NCBI GenBank assembly: GCA_035490315.1
Contig: DATHET010000221.1
Span: 1 to 64,000 of the forward strand
Direction of reading: 5' to 3'
Length of the DNA stretch: 64,000 nucleotides
From: JADJQU01 sp035490315
Lineage (GTDB): Bacteria > Planctomycetota > UBA1135 > GCA-002686595
The translations under genes and the position numbers were made by a program. Every line of letters begins with the position of its first letter. Positions within the stretch are counted from its first letter, which is position 1. A model generated the notes under the pieces. It was not told where the DNA came from and made no database searches. It saw only the letters and a list, made by a program, of their open reading frames with translations. Positions 36,236 to 45,141 of this stretch are shown here, piece by piece.

Positions 36236-36344
36236 GGTACCCGGTATTCCACCGCCATCCTGAACTGGCCGCTTACCCGAAAACGCGCGATGGCGGCGAG
36301 CGGGTAAGGGCCAAGTTCAAGATGGCGGTGGAATACCGGGTACC
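36236..36344. repeat. Dispersed palindrome, copy D
   Basis: This is a 109-bp inverted repeat with GGTACC-type ends. The outer 25 bases of each arm are perfect complements (GGTACCCGGTATTCCACCGC and on), and the inner parts diverge by a few changes. The loop region is about 36281-36300. It lies between the start of the TPR gene and the stop (36348) of the glycosyltransferase gene; that stop is only 3 bp from the element. Confidence 0.9.
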
Positions 36345-36347
36345 GGG

Positions 36348-38555
36348 TCAGTCGGGGATGGGTTTGCCGTTGTCGCGGGCGTAGGCGCGCTTGTGCACGG
36401 GGAGGAAGAAGGTGGCGACTTGGACGAGGCCGTCCTTGCTCAGGCGGGAGCCGTCGGCGGTCCAGCGCCAGGTTTCGACCAGGGGTTCGATCTGCAATGC
36501 GTGGGCTTCGCCTTCGAGCCACGGTGCGAGCGTGACGTTGTCCGTGAGGTCGCGGACTTCGAACCAGACGCGCACGGGGATCAGATCGCCGCGTCGGTAG
36601 GGTCCACCGATGGGGCGAAAGCGCGGCGTGGAGCCGAGCTGGAAATCGGAGGGCACGAACAGGAAGCCCTCGCTGACGAAACGCGCGTCGCTTGGTGCGT
36701 GGGCTCCGCGAGCCAGCGGGTGATCGTTCTGCCAGGTGCGTTTTTCGTCGGGCGCGCTGATGCGGTCGCGAATTTCGAGCGCGACATCCGCGCGCGGCAA
36801 CTTCCAGTGATAAGTGATCCACCACCAATCGGACCCGGGCAGTCGCTGGAAGTCGTGACCCAGAAACGTCAGCGCTTCCGAATCGGCCTCGCGCTTGAAT
36901 TGCATCTCGAGAGCAAATTGCGGCGTCGGCGCGCTCGATTCGAACGTCACGAGCCGCGCGCCGCCCTGCTCGCTGCGCCGAAGCACGAGCACGGCTCCGA
37001 GCTCCGCTGCCTCGTCCTGATCGTAGAAGGCAGCGGCGACCTCGAAGCGCGGCGCGAGATGCTCGAGCAGATCCGGGCGAGCGGCGAACAGCGGCTGGTG
37101 CATGATCAGCCAGTCGACGCCGTCGATCGCGGCCGTCACGCTCGCTCGCTCCGCATCGGAGAAGGTTTTCCAGCGCTCGAGCGCGTCGGGAAGCTTGACC
37201 GCTTGCACACGCGCGCCGAAACGCAGGAACACTGCCCAGTCATAAGCGCTCGCGACTCGAGCGCGTGAATCCGCCGGCAACTTGCCCGCTTCGACGTTGA
37301 TCCAATCCGCCGCGTCCCAATACGCCGCATGAGCCCGAGGCCGCATGCCAGCCAACGCGACCATGCCCATCGGCAATCCCGCGACGACCGCCGCGCAAGC
37401 GAGACAGCGCAAGAACGCGCGCTGCGCGAGCCACTCCCATGCGACTGCGAAGAGCGGCGCGCACAGCGGAATCAGCGGCAGGCACAAGCGCAGCGACTTG
37501 TCTCCCTTCTTCGCCATGACCAGCAGCACGAGGATCAGCGTCAACACGCTCAAGCTGCTCGTCCAACGCGGTCGGCCGATCGCGCGCGCGACTCCGACCA
37601 GAAGCAGGGCGAGCAGGGGCCAGACGAAGAAGTGCGGCGCGCTGATCACGTACCAGAACGAATTGAAGCGCATCGTCGCGTGGGTGATCGCCTCGTCCGG
37701 CACGTAGACCCGCCCGCGCAGGGCCGAGATCTCGCCGTACAGCTCCCCCGCCGCCTTGCTCCATCCGATGTCGGTCATCAGGTGGACGATCACGTACCCG
37801 ACGTTCTCGAGCAGATAGCGCCACAGGCTGCCGTCCCACTGGCCGTAGAAGACCCGGTCGAGCACGAGCTGGACTCCCATGCAGATCGCCAGGCCGGCGG
37901 CGAGGCCGAGCCAGCTCGCGCGCGCGTGCCAGCGATCGCGGGCGATGAGCACGACGAAAACCGCCAGGGCGATCAACAGGCCCTGGTAGGCCATGAGGAA
38001 AGCGAGGCCGAACCACAAGCCGCCGATCAGGGCGTCGCGGCGACTCGGCGGCAGGATCAGTCGCTCCAGGCCGAGGGCGATGCACAGGGCGGCGGCGATG
38101 CCGGAGATCGGGTAGACGCTGTACTGGAGGACCAGCGGGTTGAAGGCTGCGATGCAACCTACGGCGAGACCGGCGGAGCGGCCGGCGACGCGCTGGGCGA
38201 GGCGCGCGCAGGCGAGCACCAGGCCGAGCGTCAGTCCGACTTCGAGGAGACGCGCGACGACGAGGATCGGCCGCGGGTCCTCGAGGCCCAGGGCGCGAGC
38301 GACGAGGAAGGGCGGGACGAACAGGGTCGAGAAGGCGAAGCTGCGCACGGTGCGCGCGTCGGAGAGCTCCTCTCCCGCGACCCAGGACCGGGCGCGGTCC
38401 ATGAACTCGACCGCATCGGCGAGCGGATAGCCGCGCTGCATCCACCAGGACCAGCAGGTCAAGGCGATCGTCAGGAGCAGGAGCCAGCGGATCGCCGGAT
38501 CCCGCCAGGACAAACGCCCTGCCTGAGTCATTGCGCTCGGGACGGCAGCTTGCAT
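36348..38555 (-). CDS. GT39/ArnT-like polytopic glycosyltransferase
   Basis: This 735-residue protein has about ten hydrophobic segments in its first 400 residues. An early acidic loop (YPLADAVEFMDRARSWV) sits where GT-C fold enzymes keep the catalytic Asp/Glu. Other helices include ILVVARLLEVGLTLGLVLAC and LLIALAVFVVLIARDRW. The C-terminal 300 residues are a soluble, probably periplasmic domain ending in strand-rich sequence (GDLIPVRVWFEVRDLTDNVT). GT-C enzymes transfer sugars from polyprenyl phosphate donors. The family call rests on topology, not on a single decisive motif. A second ATG at 38531 is possible. Confidence 0.68.
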   Translation of the reverse strand: MQAAVPSAMTQAGRLSWRDPAIRWLLLLTIALTCWSWWMQRGYPLADAVEFMDRARSWVAGEELSDARTVRSFAFSTLFVPPFLVARALGLEDPRPILVVARLLEVGLTLGLVLACARLAQRVAGRSAGLAVGCIAAFNPLVLQYSVYPISGIAAALCIALGLERLILPPSRRDALIGGLWFGLAFLMAYQGLLIALAVFVVLIARDRWHARASWLGLAAGLAICMGVQLVLDRVFYGQWDGSLWRYLLENVGYVIVHLMTDIGWSKAAGELYGEISALRGRVYVPDEAITHATMRFNSFWYVISAPHFFVWPLLALLLVGVARAIGRPRWTSSLSVLTLILVLLVMAKKGDKSLRLCLPLIPLCAPLFAVAWEWLAQRAFLRCLACAAVVAGLPMGMVALAGMRPRAHAAYWDAADWINVEAGKLPADSRARVASAYDWAVFLRFGARVQAVKLPDALERWKTFSDAERASVTAAIDGVDWLIMHQPLFAARPDLLEHLAPRFEVAAAFYDQDEAAELGAVLVLRRSEQGGARLVTFESSAPTPQFALEMQFKREADSEALTFLGHDFQRLPGSDWWWITYHWKLPRADVALEIRDRISAPDEKRTWQNDHPLARGAHAPSDARFVSEGFLFVPSDFQLGSTPRFRPIGGPYRRGDLIPVRVWFEVRDLTDNVTLAPWLEGEAHALQIEPLVETWRWTADGSRLSKDGLVQVATFFLPVHKRAYARDNGKPIPD

Positions 38556-38676
38556 CGCGGGCCACTTGAGCCTGGGAGTCGCGATGGGTCAACGTGCGGA
38601 CCAGCCACGCCGCCTTGCGCTCTCGCGCCGGAGGGCGAGATCATGGAGGAATGCGGGACACGTAGCTCGACCTGGT

Positions 38677-38995
38677 ACTGCCCCGCATGAATGTGCCGAG
38701 CGCCGGACGAGCCGGTGCCAGGCCGCCGAGGGCGCACGGCGAAGCCAAGCACAGCCATGCGGGGCAGTTCCGTTCGACCGTGGGCTGCCACGCATGAATG
38801 AGCAGAGTCCCAGGCCGGTCGCCGCCGAGCCGCAGAAGGCGCTCGGCGGGGCAAGCCCACTCATGCGGGGCGGTTCCCTCCGACCGTGGCACTGCCACGC
38901 ATGGGGTGTGCAGAGCGTATGACGGGCCGCTGCCGCGCCGAAGTGCTCGGCTAGGCCAAGCACGCGGAGGCGGGGCAGTTCCCCGACCGGCGGTC
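38677..38995. repeat. Three tandem hairpin units of about 106 bp
   Basis: Units begin at 38677, 38785 and 38891. Each opens with ACTGCC(C/A)CGCATG or close to it and closes with CATGCGGGGC(A/G)G or a related form, so each can fold into a long hairpin; the first has 13 perfect outer pairs. Each is followed by a shared linker, GTTCC...GACCG. Inner parts (GCCGAG, GGCCAAGC) are partly conserved. The third copy has a degenerate right arm. The units are too long and too variable for a CRISPR array. Confidence 0.8.
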
Positions 38996-39086
38996 CGAGG
39001 GTGATGATGGCGACATTCGGGGCGATGTGGGCCTGAGAACTCCTCGACCGCCCTTCCCGAGGTCAAGAAGGCCGCTCGAGGCGACA

Positions 39087-39110
39087 GTATTATACTTGCT
39101 CGTATAATAC
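39087..39110. promoter_or_regulatory. AT-rich operator-like palindrome before the DUF234 ATPase
   Basis: GTATTATAC-N6-GTATAATAC is a perfect 9-bp inverted repeat in otherwise GC-rich DNA. The right arm contains TATAAT at 39103-39108, a possible -10 box, and the gene starts 23 bp further on. No convincing -35 box is present at the usual distance, and TTGCTC in the loop is too close. It looks like a dimeric repressor site overlapping a promoter. Confidence 0.6.
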
Positions 39111-39132
39111 GGTCCGGTATAGGCTCCTGGGC

Positions 39133-40494
39133 ATGACCCCCGCCCCCTTCCTCGGTCGCGAGCGCGACCTGGCCTACCTTGAGGAGCTGCACGCCTCCGG
39201 CAAGCCCGAGCTCTTCGTCCTCTACGGCCGCCGCCGCGTCGGCAAGACCGAGCTGCTCCAGCAGTTCTGCGGCGAGCGCAAGGCCGTCTATTTCCTCGCC
39301 GCCCAGGTGCGCGACCGCGACAACCTGCGCGCCTTCCGATTGACCGCGGCCGAGGCCCTGGGCGACCAGCTCGCCTCGTCCGTGGACTTTCCCGACTGGG
39401 TCTCCGCCCTGGGTTTCCTGGCCGAGCGCACCGGCGGCGAACGCCTGGTCGTGGTGCTCGACGAGTTCCCCTACCTCTGCGAAGCCAACAAGAGCCTGCC
39501 CTCCCAGATCCAGAAGTTCTGGGACACGCGCGGCAAGAAGAGCTCGCTGCTCCTGATCCTGTGCGGCAGCCAGGTCTCCTTCATGGAGCGCGAAGTCCTG
39601 GCCGAGCGCTCGCCGCTCTTCGGCCGCCGCACCGGCCAGCGCCGTCTCGAGCCCCTGGCCCCCCTGGCCACGCTCGAGTTCTTCCCCCGCTGGAAGCTCG
39701 AGCAGCGCGTCCTTGCCTACTCGATCCTCGGCGGCATGCCGGCCTACCTTCGCCGCTTCGACGACTCGCGCTCTCTGGAGGACAACATCCTGCGCGAGAT
39801 CCTCCGGCCCGAGGGCTACCTCTTCGAGGAGGTCCAGTTCCTGCTGCGCCACGAGCTGACCAACCCCGCGACCTACAACAGCCTGCTCGCGGCGATCGCG
39901 CGCGGCGGGACCCGGCTCGCCGACATCGCCCTCGACGTCGGGGTCGACTCGACCACCGCGAACAAGTACCTGCATACCCTGCGCGAGCTCGACCTGGTCG
40001 AGCGCGAGATTCCCCTGTCCGATCCCGATCCCCTGCGCTCTCGCCGCGGGAGCTACCGCATCGCCGACCGCTTCCTGCAGTTCCACTTCCGCCACGTGCA
40101 GCCCAACGTGTCGCTGATCCACGCCGGCCGAGGAGCGCGGGTCCTCGAGGAGTTCATCCGACCCGACGTGCACCGTTTGATCGACGAGGCGCGGCTGGAT
40201 TTCGTGCTCGATCACCTGCGGCGCGAGGCCGCGGAATTGATCGGCGAAGAGATCATCGAGGTCGGCCGCCACACCGGAAAAGTCGCGCGCGCGATCGGCC
40301 GCACGCAGAGCGGAACCACCGTGGTCGCGCTGATCATGCCCGAGGGCAAGTTGCCGGCGGCTTTGATCGAGCGCGAGGTCGAGGAACTGCGCGCGCTGTT
40401 CGGCAAGAACCTCAAGCGCCTCGTCTATGGTCTGACGGCGCGTGTCGATCGGCCGCTGGAGGTCGAGCTGGTACCCGAAGGAGAACTGGTCTGA
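39133..40494 (+). CDS. ATPase_2/DUF234 family AAA+ ATPase
   Basis: This 453-residue protein has Walker A GRRRVGKTELL (residues about 32-42), Walker B VVVLDEFPYL, a sensor region LLLILCGSQVSFM, a winged-helix-like domain (LADIALDVGVDSTTANKYLH, about 270-300) and the C-terminal DUF234 nuclease-like domain (EVGRHTGKVARAIGRTQSGT). Members are frequent on mobile or accessory segments and are thought to be DNA-acting, though their job is not settled. The gene follows the AT-rich palindrome and the hairpin array. A small zinc-finger-like gene overlaps its stop by 1 nt, so the two are coexpressed. Confidence 0.88.
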   Translation: MTPAPFLGRERDLAYLEELHASGKPELFVLYGRRRVGKTELLQQFCGERKAVYFLAAQVRDRDNLRAFRLTAAEALGDQLASSVDFPDWVSALGFLAERTGGERLVVVLDEFPYLCEANKSLPSQIQKFWDTRGKKSSLLLILCGSQVSFMEREVLAERSPLFGRRTGQRRLEPLAPLATLEFFPRWKLEQRVLAYSILGGMPAYLRRFDDSRSLEDNILREILRPEGYLFEEVQFLLRHELTNPATYNSLLAAIARGGTRLADIALDVGVDSTTANKYLHTLRELDLVEREIPLSDPDPLRSRRGSYRIADRFLQFHFRHVQPNVSLIHAGRGARVLEEFIRPDVHRLIDEARLDFVLDHLRREAAELIGEEIIEVGRHTGKVARAIGRTQSGTTVVALIMPEGKLPAALIEREVEELRALFGKNLKRLVYGLTARVDRPLEVELVPEGELV

Positions 40495-40838
40495 TGGCCC
40501 TCGAGCAGAAGTTCCATGAGTACTTCAACGGCCTCGATCGCGCGGGCAACAAGGATCGTTGCTACCTGTGCTGTCGCTCGCCGGCGGACGTGAAGCGCTT
40601 CTTCGGATTCGCGGAGGACGGCACGCCGCTCAACGCCGCGCAATTCGGCATCGAGGACGTCGCGCCGGACACGATGGATGTGATGAGCTACCGCGGCGTC
40701 CGGCCGGTGTGCGCGGTGTGCCAGCTCAATTTCGACGGGATTTTCCTGCTCGAGGAGCACGCGACGGTGCGCGAGCTCCAGCGCGAGATGGAGCACGCTC
40801 GCGAGCGTCTGTGGCCCGAATTGAACGCGGAAGCGTGA
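40494..40838 (+). CDS. Small CxxC/CxxC protein
   Basis: This 114-residue protein starts at ATG 40494, sharing one base with the TGA of the ATPase gene; GAAGGAG lies upstream. It contains CYLCC near residue 24 and CAVC near residue 75, a likely zinc site, and a helical C-terminus (LEEHATVRELQREMEHARER). The family is not recognised. Coupling to the ATPase gene may mean a shared role, but it could equally be an independent housekeeping gene that the ATPase has come to precede. Confidence 0.65.
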   Translation: MALEQKFHEYFNGLDRAGNKDRCYLCCRSPADVKRFFGFAEDGTPLNAAQFGIEDVAPDTMDVMSYRGVRPVCAVCQLNFDGIFLLEEHATVRELQREMEHARERLWPELNAEA

Positions 40839-40966
40839 GCCGGAAGGCGCATGAAGGCCATTCGACACTGCGACTCGCCCTGCGCGTGAGCTAGAATCTC
40901 CGGCCCGAAGCCCACGGCGCGCATTTCCGCGCATGCCGATCCCGTCCTCTCACCCACAAGAAGCCC

Positions 40967-41374
40967 ATGTACGACCCCGAAATGGTCCAGCCGATGCGCG
41001 ACGAAGTCACGTCGCTCGGCGTCAAGGAACTCCGCACCTCCCAGGAAGTCGAAGCCGCGGTCAAGCTGCCCGGCACGACACTGGTGTTCGTCAATTCCGT
41101 CTGCGGTTGCGCAGCCGGCGGAGCCCGCCCGGCCCTGCGTCTGTCGCTGATGAACGCCAAGAAGCCCGCGAATCTGTTCACGGTGTTCGCCGGCATGGAC
41201 ACCGCCGCCGTCGCCAAGGCGCGCGAGTATTTCGCGCCCTACCGTCCGAGCTCGCCGCAGATCGGCATCCTCAAGGACGGCAAGCTGGTGAAAATGATCC
41301 AGCGCCAGGACATCGAAGGCCGCGACCCCGCTTCGATCGCGAAGATGCTGGCCGACACGTTCAACACGCTCTGA
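40967..41374 (+). CDS. Bacilliredoxin (BrxA/BrxB, DUF1094)
   Basis: This 135-residue protein opens MYDPEMVQPMRDEVTSLGV, the family signature, and has the active site VNSVCGCAAGGARPAL with CGC. TVFAGMDTAAVAKAREYF and PSSPQIGILKDGKLV complete the thioredoxin-like fold. Known members remove bacillithiol from proteins. Whether this organism makes bacillithiol or another low-molecular-weight thiol cannot be told from the window. An intrinsic-terminator-like hairpin begins 39 nt after the stop. Confidence 0.92.
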   Translation: MYDPEMVQPMRDEVTSLGVKELRTSQEVEAAVKLPGTTLVFVNSVCGCAAGGARPALRLSLMNAKKPANLFTVFAGMDTAAVAKAREYFAPYRPSSPQIGILKDGKLVKMIQRQDIEGRDPASIAKMLADTFNTL

Positions 41375-41377
41375 GCC

Positions 41378-41842
41378 ATGGCGAACGAGCCTCGGCTCGA
41401 TGAGGAAAGGATCAGCCTCGCGCGCGACCTGCTGCGCGAGGCTGTTTTTCAATCTCGCGCCAAGCAGGCCGCGGGGACGAGTCTCGCGCGCAGCGATCCG
41501 AACTCGAAAGCAGGCAATTGCGGCCTCGGCGCTCACGCGGCGATCGAATCGCGTCTGTCGGACAAGGGACGCGAGCTGGCGGCGAACCTCTGGCCCGCGG
41601 AGCTCGCGCCGGAATCGGCGGCTCGCGTCGAAACGCTGATCAGCGCCTGGGTCGAGCGCCAGGACGCCCTCGACCGCAAGCGCAACCATTTCTTGCGCGA
41701 CTTCCGCACAGCGAACGGCTTCGATCGCGCGAAGTACACGGCGGAGCAACTCGCGGCTTTCGAGAGCGGGCTCGAGCGCGTCAATGCCGAGGAAGATCGC
41801 TTGCGCTCCTCGGCGGCGGAAGAGCTCGCGAAGAACGTCTAG
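41378..41842 (+). CDS. Hypothetical helical protein
   Basis: This 154-residue, charged, mostly helical protein (for example LAANLWPAELAPESAARVET and LISAWVERQDALDRKRNHFL) has codon choice typical of the window, so I take it as a real gene. It starts 3 bp after the bacilliredoxin stop. Its codons 12-24 form a GC-rich hairpin followed by TTTTT, which looks like a terminator. If that hairpin works, most transcription from upstream would end inside this gene. A start after the hairpin would leave about 130 residues. Confidence 0.6.
   Translation: MANEPRLDEERISLARDLLREAVFQSRAKQAAGTSLARSDPNSKAGNCGLGAHAAIESRLSDKGRELAANLWPAELAPESAARVETLISAWVERQDALDRKRNHFLRDFRTANGFDRAKYTAEQLAAFESGLERVNAEEDRLRSSAAEELAKNV
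41413..41449 (+). terminator. Intrinsic terminator-like hairpin inside the start of a coding region
   Basis: CAGCCTCGCGC (41413-41423) pairs perfectly with GCGCGAGGCTG (41434-41444), an 11-bp stem with a 10-nt loop, and is followed at once by TTTTT (41445-41449). It lies 39 nt after the bacilliredoxin stop but within codons 12-24 of the next open frame. Confidence 0.7.
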
Positions 41843-41846
41843 CGCA

Positions 41847-42302
41847 GTGATCACAGTAGGCTCCGTCGCTCGGGAAGAGCTCGCCAAGACCTTCCCTTTC
41901 CTTGCCGAGCGCTACAGCGGCCGGCGCAAGGCCATCAAGGAACTGACCCACGCCCAACCGGACTTCGTCTTCTGGGTCTATCCGGACGGCCGGCTTCACG
42001 ACGCGAGGGATGCCCATGCGAGCAACGTCCCCAAGGGCTTCGCGCACATCGAGGCGGATGAGCCCGACTACGGCGGCTTCCTGCGCGGCCGGATCGTCAC
42101 GGCTCGGGGCCGACAACTGGTGGTGGTCTACTGCCGGCCGGAAGCCCTCGCAGCACCAGGGCCCAAGCTGGCTCAGTTCGTGAAGGCCATGCGCGAAGTG
42201 CCTGTCCCGGTATCCGACGAGACCGTGGTGATCAGCGACAACGCGGACATCTACGGCACCCTGGCCGACCTCGAGGATCGCGGGAGCGGGGACGCTGGCT
42301 AG
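41847..42302 (+). CDS. Hypothetical protein
   Basis: This 151-residue frame starts at GTG 41847, 4 nt after the stop of the preceding gene. An upstream ATG in the same frame would overlap that gene by 59 nt and adds Arg-rich sequence of no coding look. The body (PDFVFWVYPDGRLHDARDAH, YGGFLRGRIVTARGRQLVVV, VSDETVVISDNADIYGTLAD) looks like a small alpha/beta protein. It probably forms an operon with the two genes before it. I do not recognise the family. Confidence 0.6.
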   Translation: MITVGSVAREELAKTFPFLAERYSGRRKAIKELTHAQPDFVFWVYPDGRLHDARDAHASNVPKGFAHIEADEPDYGGFLRGRIVTARGRQLVVVYCRPEALAAPGPKLAQFVKAMREVPVPVSDETVVISDNADIYGTLADLEDRGSGDAG

Positions 42303-42463
42303 GCCCGATCCGACAGCTTCGGCCCCGAACGAAGTTCCGCTGGCGACCAGCCTGTAACGCCTCCCCGCGCTCCTGGATGAATGGAGCAGGACGGGCTGGA
42401 ATGCACACCGTCCAGAAGAGGTCTGAACGTTCCTTCATCATGCTGCCGGCCACAATCACTGCC

Positions 42464-44215
42464 ATGAACTCACCGATGCGCTTCCTTGGGTCCGCGCGTT
42501 TCCTGCTCCCCCTGGTCCTGGCCCTCCCCATCGGGGCGCAGACGACGAGCCGCGCGAGCGTCGACTCGGCAGGCGTGCAGGGCAACAACCCGAGCCAGTT
42601 CCCGTCGATCTCCGGCGACGGCCGCTATGTGGCCTTCGACAGCGCCGCGACCAATCTGGTCGCCGGGGACACGAACACGGACCTGGACATCTTCGTCCAC
42701 GACCTGCTGAGCGGCGCGACCGAGCGCGCGAGCGTCAGCTCGGCCGGAGTCGAGGGGAACTCCCACAGCTCCCATCCAGCGATCTCCGCTGACGGTCGCT
42801 ACGTGGCTTTCGAGAGCACCGCCTCGAACCTCGTGACCGGAGACACCAACCTCCGCAGCGACATCTTCGTCCACGATCGTCAGTCCGGCGCCACGGTGGG
42901 CGTCAGCGTGGACTCGCTCGGGGCCCAGGGCAACAAGGACAGCTACGGCGCCTCGATCTCCTCCGACGGCCGCTTCGTGGCCTTCGGGAGCGCGTCGACC
43001 AATCTGGTCGCCGGGGACACGAACAACTTCGATGACGCGTTCGTCCACGATCGTCAGACTGGCGCCACTGAGCGCTTGAGCGTCAGCTCGGCAGGGGTTC
43101 AAGCAAACAGCGGCAGCCTCGAGACATCGATCTCCGGCGATGGTCGCTACGTTGCCTTCGAGAGCTTCGCCAGCAATCTGGTGACCGGCGACACGAACGG
43201 CTGGGTGGACATCTTCTTGCGCGACCGCTTGAACTCCACGACCGAGCGCTTGAGCATCACCACGAGCGGCCTGCAGGTGAGCAGCACGAGCTTCATGCCC
43301 TCGATCTCCGCCGATGGCCGCTACATCGCCTTCCACAGCTTCGCCACCAACCTCGTCCCCGGGGACACGAACGGGATGGGCGACATCTTCGTCCGCGATC
43401 ACCAGAACGGCACCACGGAGCGTGTCAGCATCGGCGCGGGCGGGGCTCAAGGCAATGCACCCTGCTTGTATGCCTCGATCTCCGGCGACGGTCGCTACGT
43501 CGGTTTCTCGACCTCCTCGACGAACCTGGTACCCGGCGACACGAACGGCTGGGGGGACATCTTCCTTCGCGACCGCCAGGCCCTGACCACCGAGCGCGTG
43601 AGCATCGATTCGCTCGGCGGCCAGGGCGACCACGGCGTCGACGATGCCGCAGTGTCCTTCGATGGCCGAGTCGTGGCCTTCGGCGGCCTGGTCACCAACC
43701 TCGTCCCGGGCGACACGAATGGAGTCGCCGACGTCTTTGCGCGCGACCGCGGAGCTCCGTCCTGTCCTGCCACCGCGACTTACTGCACGGCGAAGCTCAA
43801 TTCCCTGGGTTGCACTCCGTCGATCGCCTCGAGCGGGACTCCCAGCGCGTCGGCAAGCTCGGGCTTCGTGATCACCGCGAGCCAGGTGATCAACAATAAG
43901 CCGGGTCTTTACTTCTACAGCAACACGGGGCGCGCGGCGGTGAGCTTCGTGGGAGGACTGCGCTGCGTCAACACGCCGGTGAAGCGCTCCGTCGCGATGA
44001 ACTCGGGCGGCAATCCTCCGCCGAACGACTGCTCGGGCGTGTACTCGCTCGACTTCAACGCCTTCGCGAGCGGCGCGCTCGGCGGGATCCCGGCTGCCTA
44101 CCTGCTGGTGCCGGGCACGGTGATCGACGCTCAGGCCTGGGGTCGCGACAACGGCTTCACGCCGCCGAACAACGCGACCTTGTCCAATGGCTTGGAATTC
44201 ACGATCTGTCCGTGA
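42464..44215 (+). CDS. Secreted TolB-like propeller protein with planctomycete C-terminal domain
   Basis: This 583-residue protein has a signal peptide (FLGSARFLLPLVLALPIGAQ). Eight repeats of about 50 residues follow, of the form ISGDGRYVAFxSxAxNLVxGDTN and DIFVHDRxxGATERVSV, a TolB/WD40-like PD40 propeller. From about residue 440 comes the domain starting ATYCTAKLNSLGCTPSIASS, with VINNKPGLYFYS, CSGVYSLDFNAFASGALGG and WGRDNGFTPPNNATLSNGL. I know that domain as a frequent C-terminus in deep planctomycetes, perhaps for sorting or anchoring. ATG 42464 gives the signal peptide; the frame upstream is open but non-coding. Confidence 0.88.
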   Translation: MNSPMRFLGSARFLLPLVLALPIGAQTTSRASVDSAGVQGNNPSQFPSISGDGRYVAFDSAATNLVAGDTNTDLDIFVHDLLSGATERASVSSAGVEGNSHSSHPAISADGRYVAFESTASNLVTGDTNLRSDIFVHDRQSGATVGVSVDSLGAQGNKDSYGASISSDGRFVAFGSASTNLVAGDTNNFDDAFVHDRQTGATERLSVSSAGVQANSGSLETSISGDGRYVAFESFASNLVTGDTNGWVDIFLRDRLNSTTERLSITTSGLQVSSTSFMPSISADGRYIAFHSFATNLVPGDTNGMGDIFVRDHQNGTTERVSIGAGGAQGNAPCLYASISGDGRYVGFSTSSTNLVPGDTNGWGDIFLRDRQALTTERVSIDSLGGQGDHGVDDAAVSFDGRVVAFGGLVTNLVPGDTNGVADVFARDRGAPSCPATATYCTAKLNSLGCTPSIASSGTPSASASSGFVITASQVINNKPGLYFYSNTGRAAVSFVGGLRCVNTPVKRSVAMNSGGNPPPNDCSGVYSLDFNAFASGALGGIPAAYLLVPGTVIDAQAWGRDNGFTPPNNATLSNGLEFTICP

Positions 44216-44397
44216 GCGCGAGGGGCGGATCTCGCCGGATGTGCTAGCGAGCGTGCAGGACGATTCGGTGTTCGATTGGTGAGCTGAAGAGCGATTCGAT
44301 TCCCAGGAGAAGCGCGCGCGGTGCAGCGCTCTCTGGCCACGTGGCTGCATTCGAGGAGTCCTGATACGCTGGCCCTGGGCTGGAATCGCCCCCTGCC

Positions 44398-45141
44398 ATG
44401 CACCCCACGCTCCTCGAGCCCCTGCCTGGATTCCTGATCCTCGAGCTGACGACGCGCTGCAATTTGAAGTGCCTGTACTGCGCCGTCAGTCAGCCGGGAT
44501 ACATCGGTCGCGACCTCCAGGTCGACATGCCGGCCACGCTCGAAGCCATTCGCGAGCTCGGCGTCGGCGAGGTGCAGCTCAGCGCCCACGGCGAGGCGAC
44601 GCTCGTGCCGGGCTGGCACGACATCGCCCGGGCCCTGGAGGATGCCGGACTGCGCGTCCTGTTGACGACGAACCTCTCGAAACGCTTCTCACCCGAGGAG
44701 CTCGCGGCATTCGCGCGCATGCAGACCATCGCGGTGAGCATCGACACCGTCAATCCCGAGCTCTTCGCCCGCTTGCGGCGTCCCGCGCGCTTCGAGCGTT
44801 TGTGCGAGAACCTCGCGCACCTGCGCGCGCACATTCCTGCGCGCGGAGCCGCGAGGCCGTATCTCGCCGTGAATTGCACGGTCAGCGAGCACGTGATCGA
44901 CGGCCTCTCGGATCTCGTGCGCTGGGCGGCGCGCGAGGAATTCGACGCAGTCTCGCTGGTCAACCTGGTCGTGTATCCCACGGTCGATCCGGAATTTCCC
45001 GTGCGGCATCCCGCGCGAGTCGATCCCGCGCGCGCCACGGCCCGCATCGACGAGGCCCAGGCCCTCGCGCACCAGCTCGGGCTCGCCTTCAACGTGATGG
45101 AAGGCTTGCGCACGGCGCTGGCGGAGGCGCGCGAGTCGTGA
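44398..45141 (+). CDS. Radical SAM core protein lacking its SPASM domain
   Basis: This 247-residue protein has the radical SAM cluster CNLKCLYC (Cys21, Cys25, Cys28), GEVQLSAHGEATLVPGW (the GGEP-type motif reads AHGEAT) and IAVSIDTVNPELFARLRRP. It ends right after the TIM-barrel core, without the Cys-rich C-terminal extension of SPASM proteins. That extension is encoded by the next gene, which starts inside this stop codon (GTGA at 45138). Radical SAM/SPASM enzymes modify peptides or sugars. No precursor peptide was found nearby. Confidence 0.85.
   Translation: MHPTLLEPLPGFLILELTTRCNLKCLYCAVSQPGYIGRDLQVDMPATLEAIRELGVGEVQLSAHGEATLVPGWHDIARALEDAGLRVLLTTNLSKRFSPEELAAFARMQTIAVSIDTVNPELFARLRRPARFERLCENLAHLRAHIPARGAARPYLAVNCTVSEHVIDGLSDLVRWAAREEFDAVSLVNLVVYPTVDPEFPVRHPARVDPARATARIDEAQALAHQLGLAFNVMEGLRTALAEARES

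Larger units (their letters stand above)
38556..39132. other. Non-coding region with hairpin array and AT-rich palindrome
   Basis: These 577 bp lie between the divergent glycosyltransferase and ATPase genes. They hold three tandem hairpin units (38677-38995) and the palindrome at 39087-39110. Reading frames through the array have no protein-like composition. No tRNA or known RNA was recognised. Confidence 0.6.

Noticed and set aside
38677..38995. CRISPR array
   Set aside because: Units are about 106 bp, only partly conserved and fold into hairpins; there are no short identical repeats with unique spacers.
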